From Streptomyces sp. XM83C (GTDB taxonomy: Bacteria; Actinomycetota; Actinomycetes; Streptomycetales; Streptomycetaceae), in assembly GCF_023072675.1 (NCBI RefSeq), contig NZ_JALLGL010000017.1:1-40151 (forward strand): a stretch of DNA of 40,151 nt, given 5' to 3'. Of this stretch, positions 1 through 8,540 are shown one piece after another (position 1 is the first letter of the stretch; the number at the start of each line of letters is the position of its first letter). The translations under genes were made by a program, and so were the position numbers. The notes under the pieces were generated by a model that worked only from the letters and a program-made list of their open reading frames with translations, did not search any database and was not told where the DNA came from.

Positions 1-2
1 CC

Positions 3-1367
3 CTGAGCCCCGCCGCCTCCGCCGCACCCGCCGGGACCGCGCGCTGGGACGCCCCCGCGGCCGGCATCCCCGCGCACCGCGGCCCCACCACCGCGCTCGC
101 CGCCGAGCGGGCCCGGCAGGCCCGTATGGCCGTCGTCGGCGCCGTCACCGAACGCTGGGCACCCGAACAGGCCGGACCCGTCCACGAGAACTGGCAGCTC
201 GCCGCACCCATCGGCCCCGCCACCGACCTGTGGGCCCTCGGCGCGCTGCTCTTCCGCGCCGTACAGGGACACGCGCCCTACCCGGAGGAGTCCACGGCCG
301 AGCTGGTGCAGATGGTGTGCGCCGAGCCGCCCGCGTTCGCCGAGGAGTGCGGGCCGCTGCGCCCCGTCGTCGAGTCACTGCTGCGCCAGGACCCCCTGGA
401 ACGCCCCGACGTGGAGGAACTGCGCGGCTGGCTCCGCTCGTTGGTGCGCTCCGCGCCCGAGCCGGAGGCCGGGCTGCACGTCATCGCCGCGCCGCCCACC
501 GACCCGCGCCGGCTGCCGATCGTGCGGCGCCGCGGCGAGCTGGTGCGCAGGCGGCGCGCCCGACTGCCCGCCGACAGCCCGCACGGCCGGCACAAGCGGG
601 CCCGGCAGGACGCCCGTTCCGCCCGCTCCGGCTCCCCGCGCAGCCTCGGCCGCAGGCTGCTGCTGCTCATACTGCTGCTGCTGGCCGGAGCGGTCGCGTA
701 CGCCATGCTGTTCATGCCGAAGGCCGGCAGCGACACCGGCAGCGCCCCCGTCGGCGACCGGACCGGCGCCACCGGTGAGGCCGCCCCCGTCTCCGGGGCG
801 CCCGAGGCGAGCAGCGCGCCCCGGCCCGACCAGACCACGCCGGGCGGCGACAGCGGCGACAGCGAAGGCCCGGCCGCCTCCACGGAGGCCTCGTCCGGGG
901 GCGGCACCCAGGTCGCCGACGGCTTCACCCTGCGCTCCGACCCGGCGGGCTTTCGGATAGCCGTCGCCAACGGCTGGCAGCGCACCCCGAAGAACGGCCG
1001 CGGCCAGGTCGTCTACTCCCACGGCGACTTCGAGCTGATCGTCGTACCCGGCCGTGACAGCGCCGCGACCTACGGCAGCGATCCGATGGTCTACCAGCGG
1101 GAGAAGGAGCACGAGATCCAGCCCTACCGGGACTCCACCTGGGCCACCGCGAGCGGCCTGAAGACCATTCAGGTCGGCGGGCGCACCATGGCGGAAGGCC
1201 AGTTCACCTGGTCCGGCGGCGACGGCCGCGAGCTGTACGTGCGCAACCTCGCCGTGCTGGTCGACGGCCGCTACCACATAGTGCAGGTGCGCGGACCAGA
1301 GGCCGAACGGGACGAGGTGACACGGCTGTACGAGCAGGCGTCGACCACGTACCAGCCGGCGGGCTGA
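3..1367 (+). CDS. Serine/threonine protein kinase, C-terminal part (5' end outside window)
   Basis: The frame is open from the first bases of the window, so the N-terminal lobe and catalytic loop lie upstream. What remains is the end of a Hanks-type kinase C-lobe (a WAPEQ motif, then PATDLWALGALLFRAVQG and a closing RP motif), an Arg-rich juxtamembrane stretch, and one hydrophobic span encoded near 650-715. A Ser/Pro/Gly linker follows, then an extracellular domain of about 150 residues starting FTLRSDPAGFRIAVANGW. The same opening, DPxGFxLxVxxGW, recurs in the next two kinases, so these are paralogues sharing an outside sensor fold. The cytoplasmic kinase would phosphorylate Ser/Thr in response to an outside signal; ligand unknown. 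A related Streptomyces kinase cluster has been linked to the spore-wall synthesis machinery (recalled, not shown here). Confidence 0.9.
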   Translation: MSPAASAAPAGTARWDAPAAGIPAHRGPTTALAAERARQARMAVVGAVTERWAPEQAGPVHENWQLAAPIGPATDLWALGALLFRAVQGHAPYPEESTAELVQMVCAEPPAFAEECGPLRPVVESLLRQDPLERPDVEELRGWLRSLVRSAPEPEAGLHVIAAPPTDPRRLPIVRRRGELVRRRRARLPADSPHGRHKRARQDARSARSGSPRSLGRRLLLLILLLLAGAVAYAMLFMPKAGSDTGSAPVGDRTGATGEAAPVSGAPEASSAPRPDQTTPGGDSGDSEGPAASTEASSGGGTQVADGFTLRSDPAGFRIAVANGWQRTPKNGRGQVVYSHGDFELIVVPGRDSAATYGSDPMVYQREKEHEIQPYRDSTWATASGLKTIQVGGRTMAEGQFTWSGGDGRELYVRNLAVLVDGRYHIVQVRGPEAERDEVTRLYEQASTTYQPAG

Positions 1368-1589
1368 CCCCCGTCACCGCCCGTGTGGGCCCCGAGTGCC
1401 GCGCGCCGCTCCCGGCGCCGCCGCCGTGCACCGCAAGTGCCCGGCGAACTGCCCCCGGTCGCGGGCCGGCCGCCGAACGGCCCCCGCACCAGGGGGAACC
1501 GTCACAGTGCGGTCACCGTGGCACCCCTGACGTTCCCGGAATCCGGGCCGGTCTTTAGTCTGGCTCAGTCAAGAGCATTGCGGGGCAAC

Positions 1590-3374
1590 GTGAATCAGAT
1601 GCAGGGCCTGCTCCTCGCGGGCCGCTACCGGCTCGCCGATTCCATCGGCAGCGGCGGCATGGGCCGTGTGTGGCGCGCCCACGACGAGCTGCTGCACCGG
1701 GCGGTGGCGATCAAGGAGCTGACCGCAGCTCTCTACGTCTCCGAGAGCGAGCAGGCCGTCCTGCTGGCCCGCACCCGCGCCGAGGCGCGGGCCGCCGCAC
1801 GCATCAACCACTCCGCCGTCGTCACCGTGCACGACGTACTGGAACACGACGGCCGGCCCTGGATCGTGATGGAGCTGGTCGAGGGCCGCTCCCTCGCCGA
1901 CGCCGTGAAGGAACAGGGCCGCGTCGCACCGGAGGAAGCCGCCCGAATCGGCCTGTGGGTGCTGCGCGCGCTGCGCGCCGCGCACTCCGCGGGCGTCCTG
2001 CACCGCGACGTGAAGCCCGGGAACGTCCTGCTCGGCCACGACGGCCGTGTCCTGCTCACCGACTTCGGCATCGCCCAGATCGAGGGTGACACGACCATCA
2101 CCCGCACCGGCGAGGTCGTCGGCTCCGTCGACTACCTCGCCCCCGAACGCGTCCGCGGCCACGACCCGGGCCCCTCCTCCGACCTGTGGGCGCTGGGCGC
2201 GACCCTGTACACGGCCGTCGAGGGCAGATCGCCGTTCCGCCGGACGTCACCGCTGTCCACCATGCAGGCCGTCGTCGAGGAGGAGGCGGACGCCCCGTCC
2301 AACGCCGGCCCGCTCACCCCCGTCATCGCCGCGCTGCTCCGCAAGGACCCGGCGAGCAGACCCGACGCCGCCGAGACCGAGCAGATGCTCGCCGAAGCCG
2401 CCGAGGGTCGCACGCCCGGCGCCGCGCAGGCCTACGTCCCGACCGCCGAGCACGCCGGGCCGCACCACGGACAGGGCCGGACGTACGGCGGCGGGCAGGC
2501 ACACCCGCCGACCCCCGTGGACACCGGCAGCGCCGGCACCGGCCGCCCGGGCACGCCGTACGGCACCCGCGGCCCGTCCGCCGGCCCCCACACCCCGTCC
2601 GCCGGGTCGACGACGCCGTACGCCTCGGGCGGTACGGCCCCCTACCCGCCGGCCGGGCCCACGGGACCCGAGCCGCCGGGCCGCCGCCCGCGCAGACTGC
2701 GGCTCGTCGCGCTGGTCGTGGCCGTCGCGGCGGTCGTCGGCGCGGGCACCGCCGTGGTGATCCAGCAGTGGGACCAGGGCCGCGACGGGAAGACCGGCGG
2801 CACCACCTCGTCCGCTTCCCCCGCCACGACGTCCGGCTCCGGCACCACCCCCACCCCCACCGCCTCGGCGGCCGGCGGCGGCACCGCCCATGTCCCCGAC
2901 GGCTGGACGCGGGTCCAGGACCCGCTGGGGTTCACGCTCAACGTGCCCGAGGGCTGGACGCGGAAGGTCGCCGGCCGCAGCGAGGACGGCACCCTCACCC
3001 AGATCGACTACTCGGGCGACGGCGGGAAACACTTCCTGCGCGTGTCGGTCGACACCGACCCCGACTACAACGACCCGCACCAGCACTTCCTTGACCTGGA
3101 AGGGCAGATCGAGAACCGGCTCGTCGACTACAAGCGGCTCGACATCCGGCGCACCCTCTACCGGGACCGGCAGTCCGCCGTCTGGGAGTACACCTGGACG
3201 CAGCTCGCCAAGGACTCCCCCTTCCCCGGCCCGCGCCGCGCCGTCGACCAGGCGTACGTGGCGCCGGACGGCGTCGAGTACGCCCTCTACCTGTCCGTCC
3301 CGGTCGACGACTGGCCCACCGCGCAGCAGCAGTTCAAGGAGATCCTGCGCGGCTGGCAGCCCGCCTCGTCCTGA
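1590..3374 (+). CDS. Transmembrane serine/threonine protein kinase
   Basis: This 594-residue Hanks-type kinase is complete. It has a glycine loop (GSGGMGRVW), lysine K42 in VAIKE, the catalytic loop HRDVKPGN (D140), DFG (D158), and SDLWALG in the C-lobe. A Gly/Pro/Thr-rich linker leads to one membrane span at about residues 371-391, a Thr/Ser linker, and an extracellular domain of about 165 residues containing DPLGFTLNVPEGW. The fold matches the preceding kinase's outside domain, but residues differ widely, suggesting a different signal. The start is chosen at GTG 1590, with GGGG four bases upstream; ATG 1599 is an alternative. The 222-bp gap upstream holds a short inverted repeat (CCCGG-AAT-CCGGG, 1535-1547), so this gene may have its own promoter. 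Confidence 0.93.
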   Translation: MNQMQGLLLAGRYRLADSIGSGGMGRVWRAHDELLHRAVAIKELTAALYVSESEQAVLLARTRAEARAAARINHSAVVTVHDVLEHDGRPWIVMELVEGRSLADAVKEQGRVAPEEAARIGLWVLRALRAAHSAGVLHRDVKPGNVLLGHDGRVLLTDFGIAQIEGDTTITRTGEVVGSVDYLAPERVRGHDPGPSSDLWALGATLYTAVEGRSPFRRTSPLSTMQAVVEEEADAPSNAGPLTPVIAALLRKDPASRPDAAETEQMLAEAAEGRTPGAAQAYVPTAEHAGPHHGQGRTYGGGQAHPPTPVDTGSAGTGRPGTPYGTRGPSAGPHTPSAGSTTPYASGGTAPYPPAGPTGPEPPGRRPRRLRLVALVVAVAAVVGAGTAVVIQQWDQGRDGKTGGTTSSASPATTSGSGTTPTPTASAAGGGTAHVPDGWTRVQDPLGFTLNVPEGWTRKVAGRSEDGTLTQIDYSGDGGKHFLRVSVDTDPDYNDPHQHFLDLEGQIENRLVDYKRLDIRRTLYRDRQSAVWEYTWTQLAKDSPFPGPRRAVDQAYVAPDGVEYALYLSVPVDDWPTAQQQFKEILRGWQPASS

Positions 3375-3504
3375 CCGCCGCTCAACTCGTGGGGTTGCGT
3401 CGGGTTTCGTCCCGTATCGTCCCGTCCCCGTCCGGCCCGTTTCAAGCCGGTGCCTTGCCCCTTCTGGCCGATTGGTCACGCGGAGGCGGCACGTCCGGTG
3501 GGGC

Positions 3505-5070
3505 ATGATGGGGCGCATGGGGACCGAGGGGGACGGCGTCCGTACGATCGCGGGCCGCTACCGGCTGCACACCCGGCTGGGCCGCGGCGGCATGGGCGTC
3601 GTCTGGCGTGCCACCGACGAACTGCTCGGACGTGAGGTCGCGGTCAAGGAGATCGCCCTCGACGAGCAGCTCGACGCGGCCCAGGCCCGCCGTCAGCACG
3701 ATCGCACCCTGCGCGAGGCGCGCGCGGTCGCACAGTTGCGCCACCCGCACATCATCGTCGTCCACGACATCGTGGAGTGCGGCGAACGGCCGTACATCGT
3801 CATGGAACTGATCGAGGGCGGCTCCCTCGCCGACCGGATCGCCCGGCAAGGACCCGTCGACGCGGCCGAGGCCGCCCGGATCGGCGTCGCCCTCCTCGGC
3901 GCGCTGCGCACCGCCCACGCGGCCGGGGTGCTGCACCGCGACATCAAACCCGCCAACGTCCTCGTCGAGTCCGGCACCGGCCGTGTCGTCCTCACCGACT
4001 TCGGCATCGCTCAGGTCGCCGGTGCCACCACCCTCACCGAGACGGGCTCCTTCGTCGGCTCCCCCGAGTACACGGCACCCGAACGGATGTCCGGCGCCCG
4101 TACCGGCCCGGAGTCCGACCTGTGGTCCCTGGGCGCCCTGCTGTGCACGGCCCTCAGCGGCGAGTCGCCGTTCCGCCGCGACTCCCTCGGCGGGGTCCTG
4201 CACGCCGTCGTCTTCGACGAGATCCGTACGCCGCCGCAGGCCGCGCCGATCGAAGCGGTCGTACGCGGCCTGCTGGAACGCGACCCGGACCGGCGGATGC
4301 CCGCCGCCGAGGCGGAACGCCTGCTGCGCGCCTACCTCGACACGGGGCGTACGCCCGCGCCGACGCCCGTCCCCTACACACCGACCCGGCCCGACAACCC
4401 GGTCACCCCGGCCCGCCGGACGTACTCGGCACGGGGCATGCTGGTGTCGGCGCTGCTGGCCGCCGCCGTGGCCGGCGCGGGTGTGTCCGCGGCGGCCCTG
4501 CTGATGAACGACCACGGCGCCGGCGACGGCACCCCGGTCAGCTCACCCCGGCACAGCGGCGAGGACGGCCGCCCCGGCCGCAGCACGCCCCCGGCCACCG
4601 CGGGCCCCGGCACGCCGACACCGACGCCCTCCGCCACCCGTACCCCCGCGGCCGTCGGCGGGGCCTCCTCCGACGGCCGCCCCACCGCGCCGTCCGGCTA
4701 CCGGCTCGCCGAGGACCCGGCCGGGTTCACCCTCGCCGTGCCGGACGGCTTCACCCGGCACCCGCAGGGGCAGCGCGTCTTCTACCTGTCGCCGGGGGAG
4801 ACCTACCGCCTCGGCATCAAGATCACCGACCCCGAACCGGGCGGGCCGCTCGCGGTGATGCGGCGCGCCGCCGCCAAGGGCCCCGACAACAACCCCGGTT
4901 ACCGCGACGGCCGCGTCACCGCGACGAGCCACGGCGGGCGGCCCGCCGCGCTCTGGGAGTTCACCTGGGACGGCTTCAGCGCGGCCGAGGGCCCCCGGCA
5001 CACCTACGACCTGTGCTGGGAGCAGAACGGGCGGATGTACGACGTGTGGGTGTCGGCGCCGGGCGGCTGA
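3505..5070 (+). CDS. Transmembrane serine/threonine protein kinase
   Basis: This kinase has about 521 residues. The N-lobe shows GRGGMGVVW and VAVKE (K48), followed by HRDIKPAN (D146), TDFG (D165) and SDLWSLG. One membrane span lies at about residues 311-334, then a Pro/Thr-rich linker and an outside domain opening DPAGFTLAVPDGF. That domain is shorter than in its neighbours and ends in DVWVSAPGG. The start is uncertain among ATG 3505, 3508 and 3517: GGTGGGG lies directly before 3505 and GGGGC before 3517. Much longer open frames upstream are shadows of the preceding kinase. The 3' end overlaps the next kinase by 25 bases, which implies translational coupling. Confidence 0.92.
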   Translation: MMGRMGTEGDGVRTIAGRYRLHTRLGRGGMGVVWRATDELLGREVAVKEIALDEQLDAAQARRQHDRTLREARAVAQLRHPHIIVVHDIVECGERPYIVMELIEGGSLADRIARQGPVDAAEAARIGVALLGALRTAHAAGVLHRDIKPANVLVESGTGRVVLTDFGIAQVAGATTLTETGSFVGSPEYTAPERMSGARTGPESDLWSLGALLCTALSGESPFRRDSLGGVLHAVVFDEIRTPPQAAPIEAVVRGLLERDPDRRMPAAEAERLLRAYLDTGRTPAPTPVPYTPTRPDNPVTPARRTYSARGMLVSALLAAAVAGAGVSAAALLMNDHGAGDGTPVSSPRHSGEDGRPGRSTPPATAGPGTPTPTPSATRTPAAVGGASSDGRPTAPSGYRLAEDPAGFTLAVPDGFTRHPQGQRVFYLSPGETYRLGIKITDPEPGGPLAVMRRAAAKGPDNNPGYRDGRVTATSHGGRPAALWEFTWDGFSAAEGPRHTYDLCWEQNGRMYDVWVSAPGG

Positions 5071-6548
5071 TCGCGGGCCGGTACCGGCTGCTCGCCAAGC
5101 TCGGGCACGGCGGCATGGGCACCGTGTGGCGGGCCAAGGACGAGACCGTCGACCGTGAGGTCGCCGTCAAGGAACCCCGCGTCCCCGACAACCTGCCCGA
5201 GAGGGAGCGCGCCAACGCCTACGAGCGGATGCGCCGCGAGGCGCGTGCCGCGGCCCGGCTCGACCACCCCGCGGTGGTGAACGTGCACGACGTGGCCGTC
5301 GTCGACGGCCGGCCGTGGATCGTCATGGAGCTGGTGCAGGGACGTTCCCTCGGCGACGTCCTCCAGGAAGGCACCCTGGGGGTGCGCGACGCCGCCCGTA
5401 TCGGCCTGGAGGTCCTCGGCGCGCTGGAGGCCGCGCACGCGGCGGGCATCCTGCACCGGGACGTGAAACCGGACAACGTCCTGCTCGGCCGGCACGACCG
5501 GGTCGTCCTCACCGACTTCGGCATCGCCCAGATCGAGGGCGAGACCAATCTGACCGACACCGGCGCCTTCGTCGGCTCGCCCGAGTACATCGCGCCGGAG
5601 CGCGTCCTCGGCCAGCGCCCCGGCCCCGCCTCCGACCTGTGGTCGCTGGGCGTGGTGCTGTACGCGGCGACGGAGGGCGTCTCGCCGTTCCGTCGCAGCA
5701 ACACCCCCGCCACTCTCCAGTCCGTCCTGAACGCCGTGCCCGCCCCGCCCGCCTCCGCGCAGGGCCCGCTCGCCGAGGCCATCAACGGCCTGCTGCAGAA
5801 GGATCCGGCACACCGTCCCACCGCACCCCAGGTACGCGCCCTGCTGGAGGCCGCCGCCGAGCCGCCGGCGCCCGTGCCCGCGACGCCGACCCAGGTGGTG
5901 ACGTACGCCGACGCGCCCCGGCGGGGCTTCCGGCCCGGCCGCAAGACGTGGTTCGGGCTCGGCGCGGCGGTGGTCGCGGCGGCGGTCGCCGGGTACCTGC
6001 TGCTCGCCGACCCGTTCGCCGGTCCGCTGCCCGACAGTTGGGACACCCATCACGAGGGCACGCTGCGTGCGACGATCGCGGCGCCCGACGCCTACGAGCG
6101 TTCCGTCCCCGACTCCAAGACGGACAAGCGGCACCGGGTGGGCTACGCGGACCCCAGCGGCAGCATCTGGCTGGACCTCAGCCTGGAGCGGAAGTCCGAG
6201 GACAACCTGGGCGAGATCGCGGCGTCGGCGGCGGCCGAGATGTACGAGGACCAGGCCGAGTTCAAGAAGCGCGGCTCCTACGCCTACGACATGCCGGAGA
6301 ACCCGGTCACCGTCGTCGACGGCAACCGCACCTTCCAGGGGAGGGAGGCCGCGCTGCTGACGGTCACGTTCAAGACCGACGACAGGGAGCACCCCCGCCC
6401 GCGCGAGATGCAGATCTTCTACTACCGGACGCAGTCCGGGGACATGTACAAGCTGACCGTCTCCTATCCGGGCAAGGGCGACTTCACCGCGCGGGGACGT
6501 GAGGTGGCGCGGCTGGCGATCGCCAACCTGGACGTGGACAAGCCCTGA
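5046..6548 (+). CDS. Transmembrane serine/threonine protein kinase
   Basis: This kinase has 500 residues. The only credible start is GTG 5046, inside the end of the previous kinase gene (25-base overlap), giving VGVGAGRLIAGRYRL and the usual short lead-in to the glycine loop GHGGMGTVW. K42 lies in VAVKE, the catalytic loop is HRDVKPDN (D139), and DFG begins at D157. The linker is short, and one span lies at about residues 301-320. The outside domain of about 175 residues begins LPDSWDTHHEG and lacks the DPxGF opening of the other three, so it is the most divergent sensor in the array. It is probably the last gene of the kinase operon; the next gene starts 280 bases on behind its own promoter. 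Confidence 0.92.
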   Translation: MGVGAGRLIAGRYRLLAKLGHGGMGTVWRAKDETVDREVAVKEPRVPDNLPERERANAYERMRREARAAARLDHPAVVNVHDVAVVDGRPWIVMELVQGRSLGDVLQEGTLGVRDAARIGLEVLGALEAAHAAGILHRDVKPDNVLLGRHDRVVLTDFGIAQIEGETNLTDTGAFVGSPEYIAPERVLGQRPGPASDLWSLGVVLYAATEGVSPFRRSNTPATLQSVLNAVPAPPASAQGPLAEAINGLLQKDPAHRPTAPQVRALLEAAAEPPAPVPATPTQVVTYADAPRRGFRPGRKTWFGLGAAVVAAAVAGYLLLADPFAGPLPDSWDTHHEGTLRATIAAPDAYERSVPDSKTDKRHRVGYADPSGSIWLDLSLERKSEDNLGEIAASAAAEMYEDQAEFKKRGSYAYDMPENPVTVVDGNRTFQGREAALLTVTFKTDDREHPRPREMQIFYYRTQSGDMYKLTVSYPGKGDFTARGREVARLAIANLDVDKP

Positions 6549-6558
6549 GAGGGCGCCG

Positions 6559-6583
6559 CGTCTGTTCGTCGTCGGCGCAGACG
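6559..6583 (+). terminator. Possible weak terminator after the kinase cluster
   Basis: CGTCTG and CAGACG form a 6-bp stem about ten bases after the kinase stop codon. The loop is 13 bases and there is no T run. It is in the right place but weak. Confidence 0.25.
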
Positions 6584-6738
6584 GCCGTGGGGCGGGCGCC
6601 GCTGCTGCCAGGGCGCGCGCATGAAGACGGCACGGGCGCTCCGGGGCGCTTTGGTGGCGGCGCGGTGTGTCCGGCCGACCGCCCGAGATCGAATCGTGCC
6701 CGATCCGCTTCGACAATGCCCTGATCAGCGCATTTGTT

Positions 6739-6754
6739 GCCAGTGAGCACTGGC
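6739..6754 (+). promoter_or_regulatory. Candidate operator: inverted repeat upstream of the dehydrogenase gene
   Basis: GCCAGTG-AG-CACTGGC is a perfect 7-2-7 inverted repeat in the relatively AT-rich 280-bp gap before the aldehyde dehydrogenase gene, about 75 bases upstream of the likely -10 element. Size and symmetry suit a dimeric repressor site. No regulator gene is adjacent. Confidence 0.4.
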
Positions 6755-6815
6755 GCCGTGTGAGCAGTCGGTGAATCCCGATTACCGACGGGTACACAAA
6801 GGCTCCGGCCGGGCA

Positions 6816-6821
6816 TACCCT
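6816..6821 (+). promoter_or_regulatory. Likely -10 element of a leaderless transcript (dehydrogenase gene)
   Basis: TACCCT fits TAnnnT and lies 7 bases before ATG 6829, so transcription would begin at or next to the start codon. There is no ribosome binding site before the ATG, which agrees. No good -35 is visible. Confidence 0.4.
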
Positions 6822-6828
6822 GCGGCCC

Positions 6829-8484
6829 ATGACGGACTCGCAGGCCTCGGACACGACCATGCCCGAACAGAGCACGCCGGACACGACCGGCCCGCAGCGG
6901 ACCACCAACCCCCTGGCCCCCGCCCCCGCGGGCGCCCGCACCGCCGCCGACGTGGTCACCCCCGACCTGGTCGCGCGGCTCACCAAGGACGTCGTCGGTT
7001 CGGGCCGGACCGCCAACCACACCCCGTTCACCGGCGAGAAGCTGGCCGACCTGCCCGAGTCCACCCCCGAGGACGTCGCCCGCGCCTTCGAGGCGGCCCG
7101 CGCCGCACAGGCCGTGTGGGCGCAGGTGCCGGTGCGGGAGCGTGCCGCCGTACTGCTCCGCTTCCACGACCTCGTCCTCGAACGCCAGGCCGAGATCCTC
7201 GATCTGATCCAGCTGGAGACCGGCAAGGCCCGGCTGCACGCGCACGAGGAGGTGCAGGCCGTCGCCATCGCGGCCCGCCACTACGGCCGCAGGGCCGCCG
7301 CGTATCTGAAGCCGAAGCGGCACGCGGGCGCCATGCCGGCGCTGACGAAAGTCGTGGAGCTGCGTCACCCGCGCGGTGTCGTCGGCCAGATCGCCCCGTG
7401 GAACTACCCGCTGGAACTGTCGGTCGGCGACGCGCTGCCGGCGTTCGTCGCGGGCAACGCCGTCGTCATGAAGCCCGACACCGAGACCTGCCTGACCGCG
7501 CTGTGGGCCAGGGACCTGCTGATCGAGGCGGGCCTGCCCTCCGGCGTCTTCCAGGTCGTCATCGGCGACGGCCCGGTCGTCGGCCCGGCGGTCGTACGCC
7601 ACGCCGACTACGTCTCCTTCACCGGTTCCACCCGCACCGGCCGCGAGGTCGCCGAGCGCGCCGCCGCCCGCCTGGTCGGCGTCTCCCTCGAACTCGGCGG
7701 CAAGAACGCCATGCTGGTGCTGGAGGACGCCGACATCGAGAAGGCCGCCGCCGGCGCGATCCGCGCCTGCTTCTCCTCCGCCGGCCAGCTGTGCATCTCC
7801 ATCGAGCGGCTGTACGTCCACGAGGCGATCGCGGACGCCTTCCTCGAGCGCTTCGTCGCCCGTACGAAGGCGATGCGCCTCGGCACCTCTCTCGCGTACG
7901 GCGCCGACATGGGCTCCCTGGTCGGAGAACGCCAGCTGGAGACCGTACGCCGGCATGTCGAGGAGGCCGTCGCCAAGGGCGCGAAGGTGCTGGCGGGCGG
8001 GGTGGCACGCCCGGACGCGGGGCCGTACTTCTTCGAACCGACCGTCCTCGACGGCGTCACCGAGCCGATGTCCGTGTGCACGGAGGAGACGTTCGGCCCG
8101 GTCGTGTCCGTCTACCGGTTCCGCTCCGAGGACGAGGCGATCGGGCGGGCCAACGCCACGCCGTACGGCCTGAACGCCTCCGTGTGGACCAAGGACGCCC
8201 GCCGTGGCCGCCAGGTCGCCGCCCGGCTGCGGACCGGCACCGTCAACATCAACGAGGGGTACGCGCCCGCGTACGGCAGTGTCCAGTCCCCGATGGGCGG
8301 CATGAAGGACTCCGGCCTCGGCCGCCGGCACGGCTCCGAGGGCATCCTCAAGTACACCGAGGCGCAGACCGTCGCCCATCAGCGGCTGCTGCCGATGGCG
8401 CCGTCGTTCGGCATGGACGACGAGAAGTACGCGGCCTTCATGAGCACGAGCCTGCGCCTGATGAAGGCGTTCCGTTTCCGCTGA
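6829..8484 (+). CDS. gabD: NAD(P)-dependent aldehyde dehydrogenase, succinate-semialdehyde type
   Basis: This protein of 551 residues belongs to the aldehyde dehydrogenase superfamily. It shows the cofactor-binding IAPWNYPL and FTGSTRTG motifs, the general base E288 in LELGGKN, the nucleophile C322 in AGQLCIS, and EETFGPVVSVYRF near the end. The nearest named group I recognise is succinate-semialdehyde dehydrogenase (succinate semialdehyde to succinate with NADP+, end of the GABA shunt), but substrate cannot be read from sequence. The first 45 residues are a Thr/Pro/Ala-rich extension absent from enteric GabD. It is probably co-transcribed with the GMC oxidoreductase 56 bases downstream, which hints that the real substrate could be an aldehyde arising from that enzyme. 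Confidence 0.88.
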   Translation: MTDSQASDTTMPEQSTPDTTGPQRTTNPLAPAPAGARTAADVVTPDLVARLTKDVVGSGRTANHTPFTGEKLADLPESTPEDVARAFEAARAAQAVWAQVPVRERAAVLLRFHDLVLERQAEILDLIQLETGKARLHAHEEVQAVAIAARHYGRRAAAYLKPKRHAGAMPALTKVVELRHPRGVVGQIAPWNYPLELSVGDALPAFVAGNAVVMKPDTETCLTALWARDLLIEAGLPSGVFQVVIGDGPVVGPAVVRHADYVSFTGSTRTGREVAERAAARLVGVSLELGGKNAMLVLEDADIEKAAAGAIRACFSSAGQLCISIERLYVHEAIADAFLERFVARTKAMRLGTSLAYGADMGSLVGERQLETVRRHVEEAVAKGAKVLAGGVARPDAGPYFFEPTVLDGVTEPMSVCTEETFGPVVSVYRFRSEDEAIGRANATPYGLNASVWTKDARRGRQVAARLRTGTVNINEGYAPAYGSVQSPMGGMKDSGLGRRHGSEGILKYTEAQTVAHQRLLPMAPSFGMDDEKYAAFMSTSLRLMKAFRFR

Positions 8485-8540
8485 GCCGCCCGGGGGGCCG
8501 CCGGGCCGCCCGCACAGCACACTCGAAGGAGAGAAGGCAC

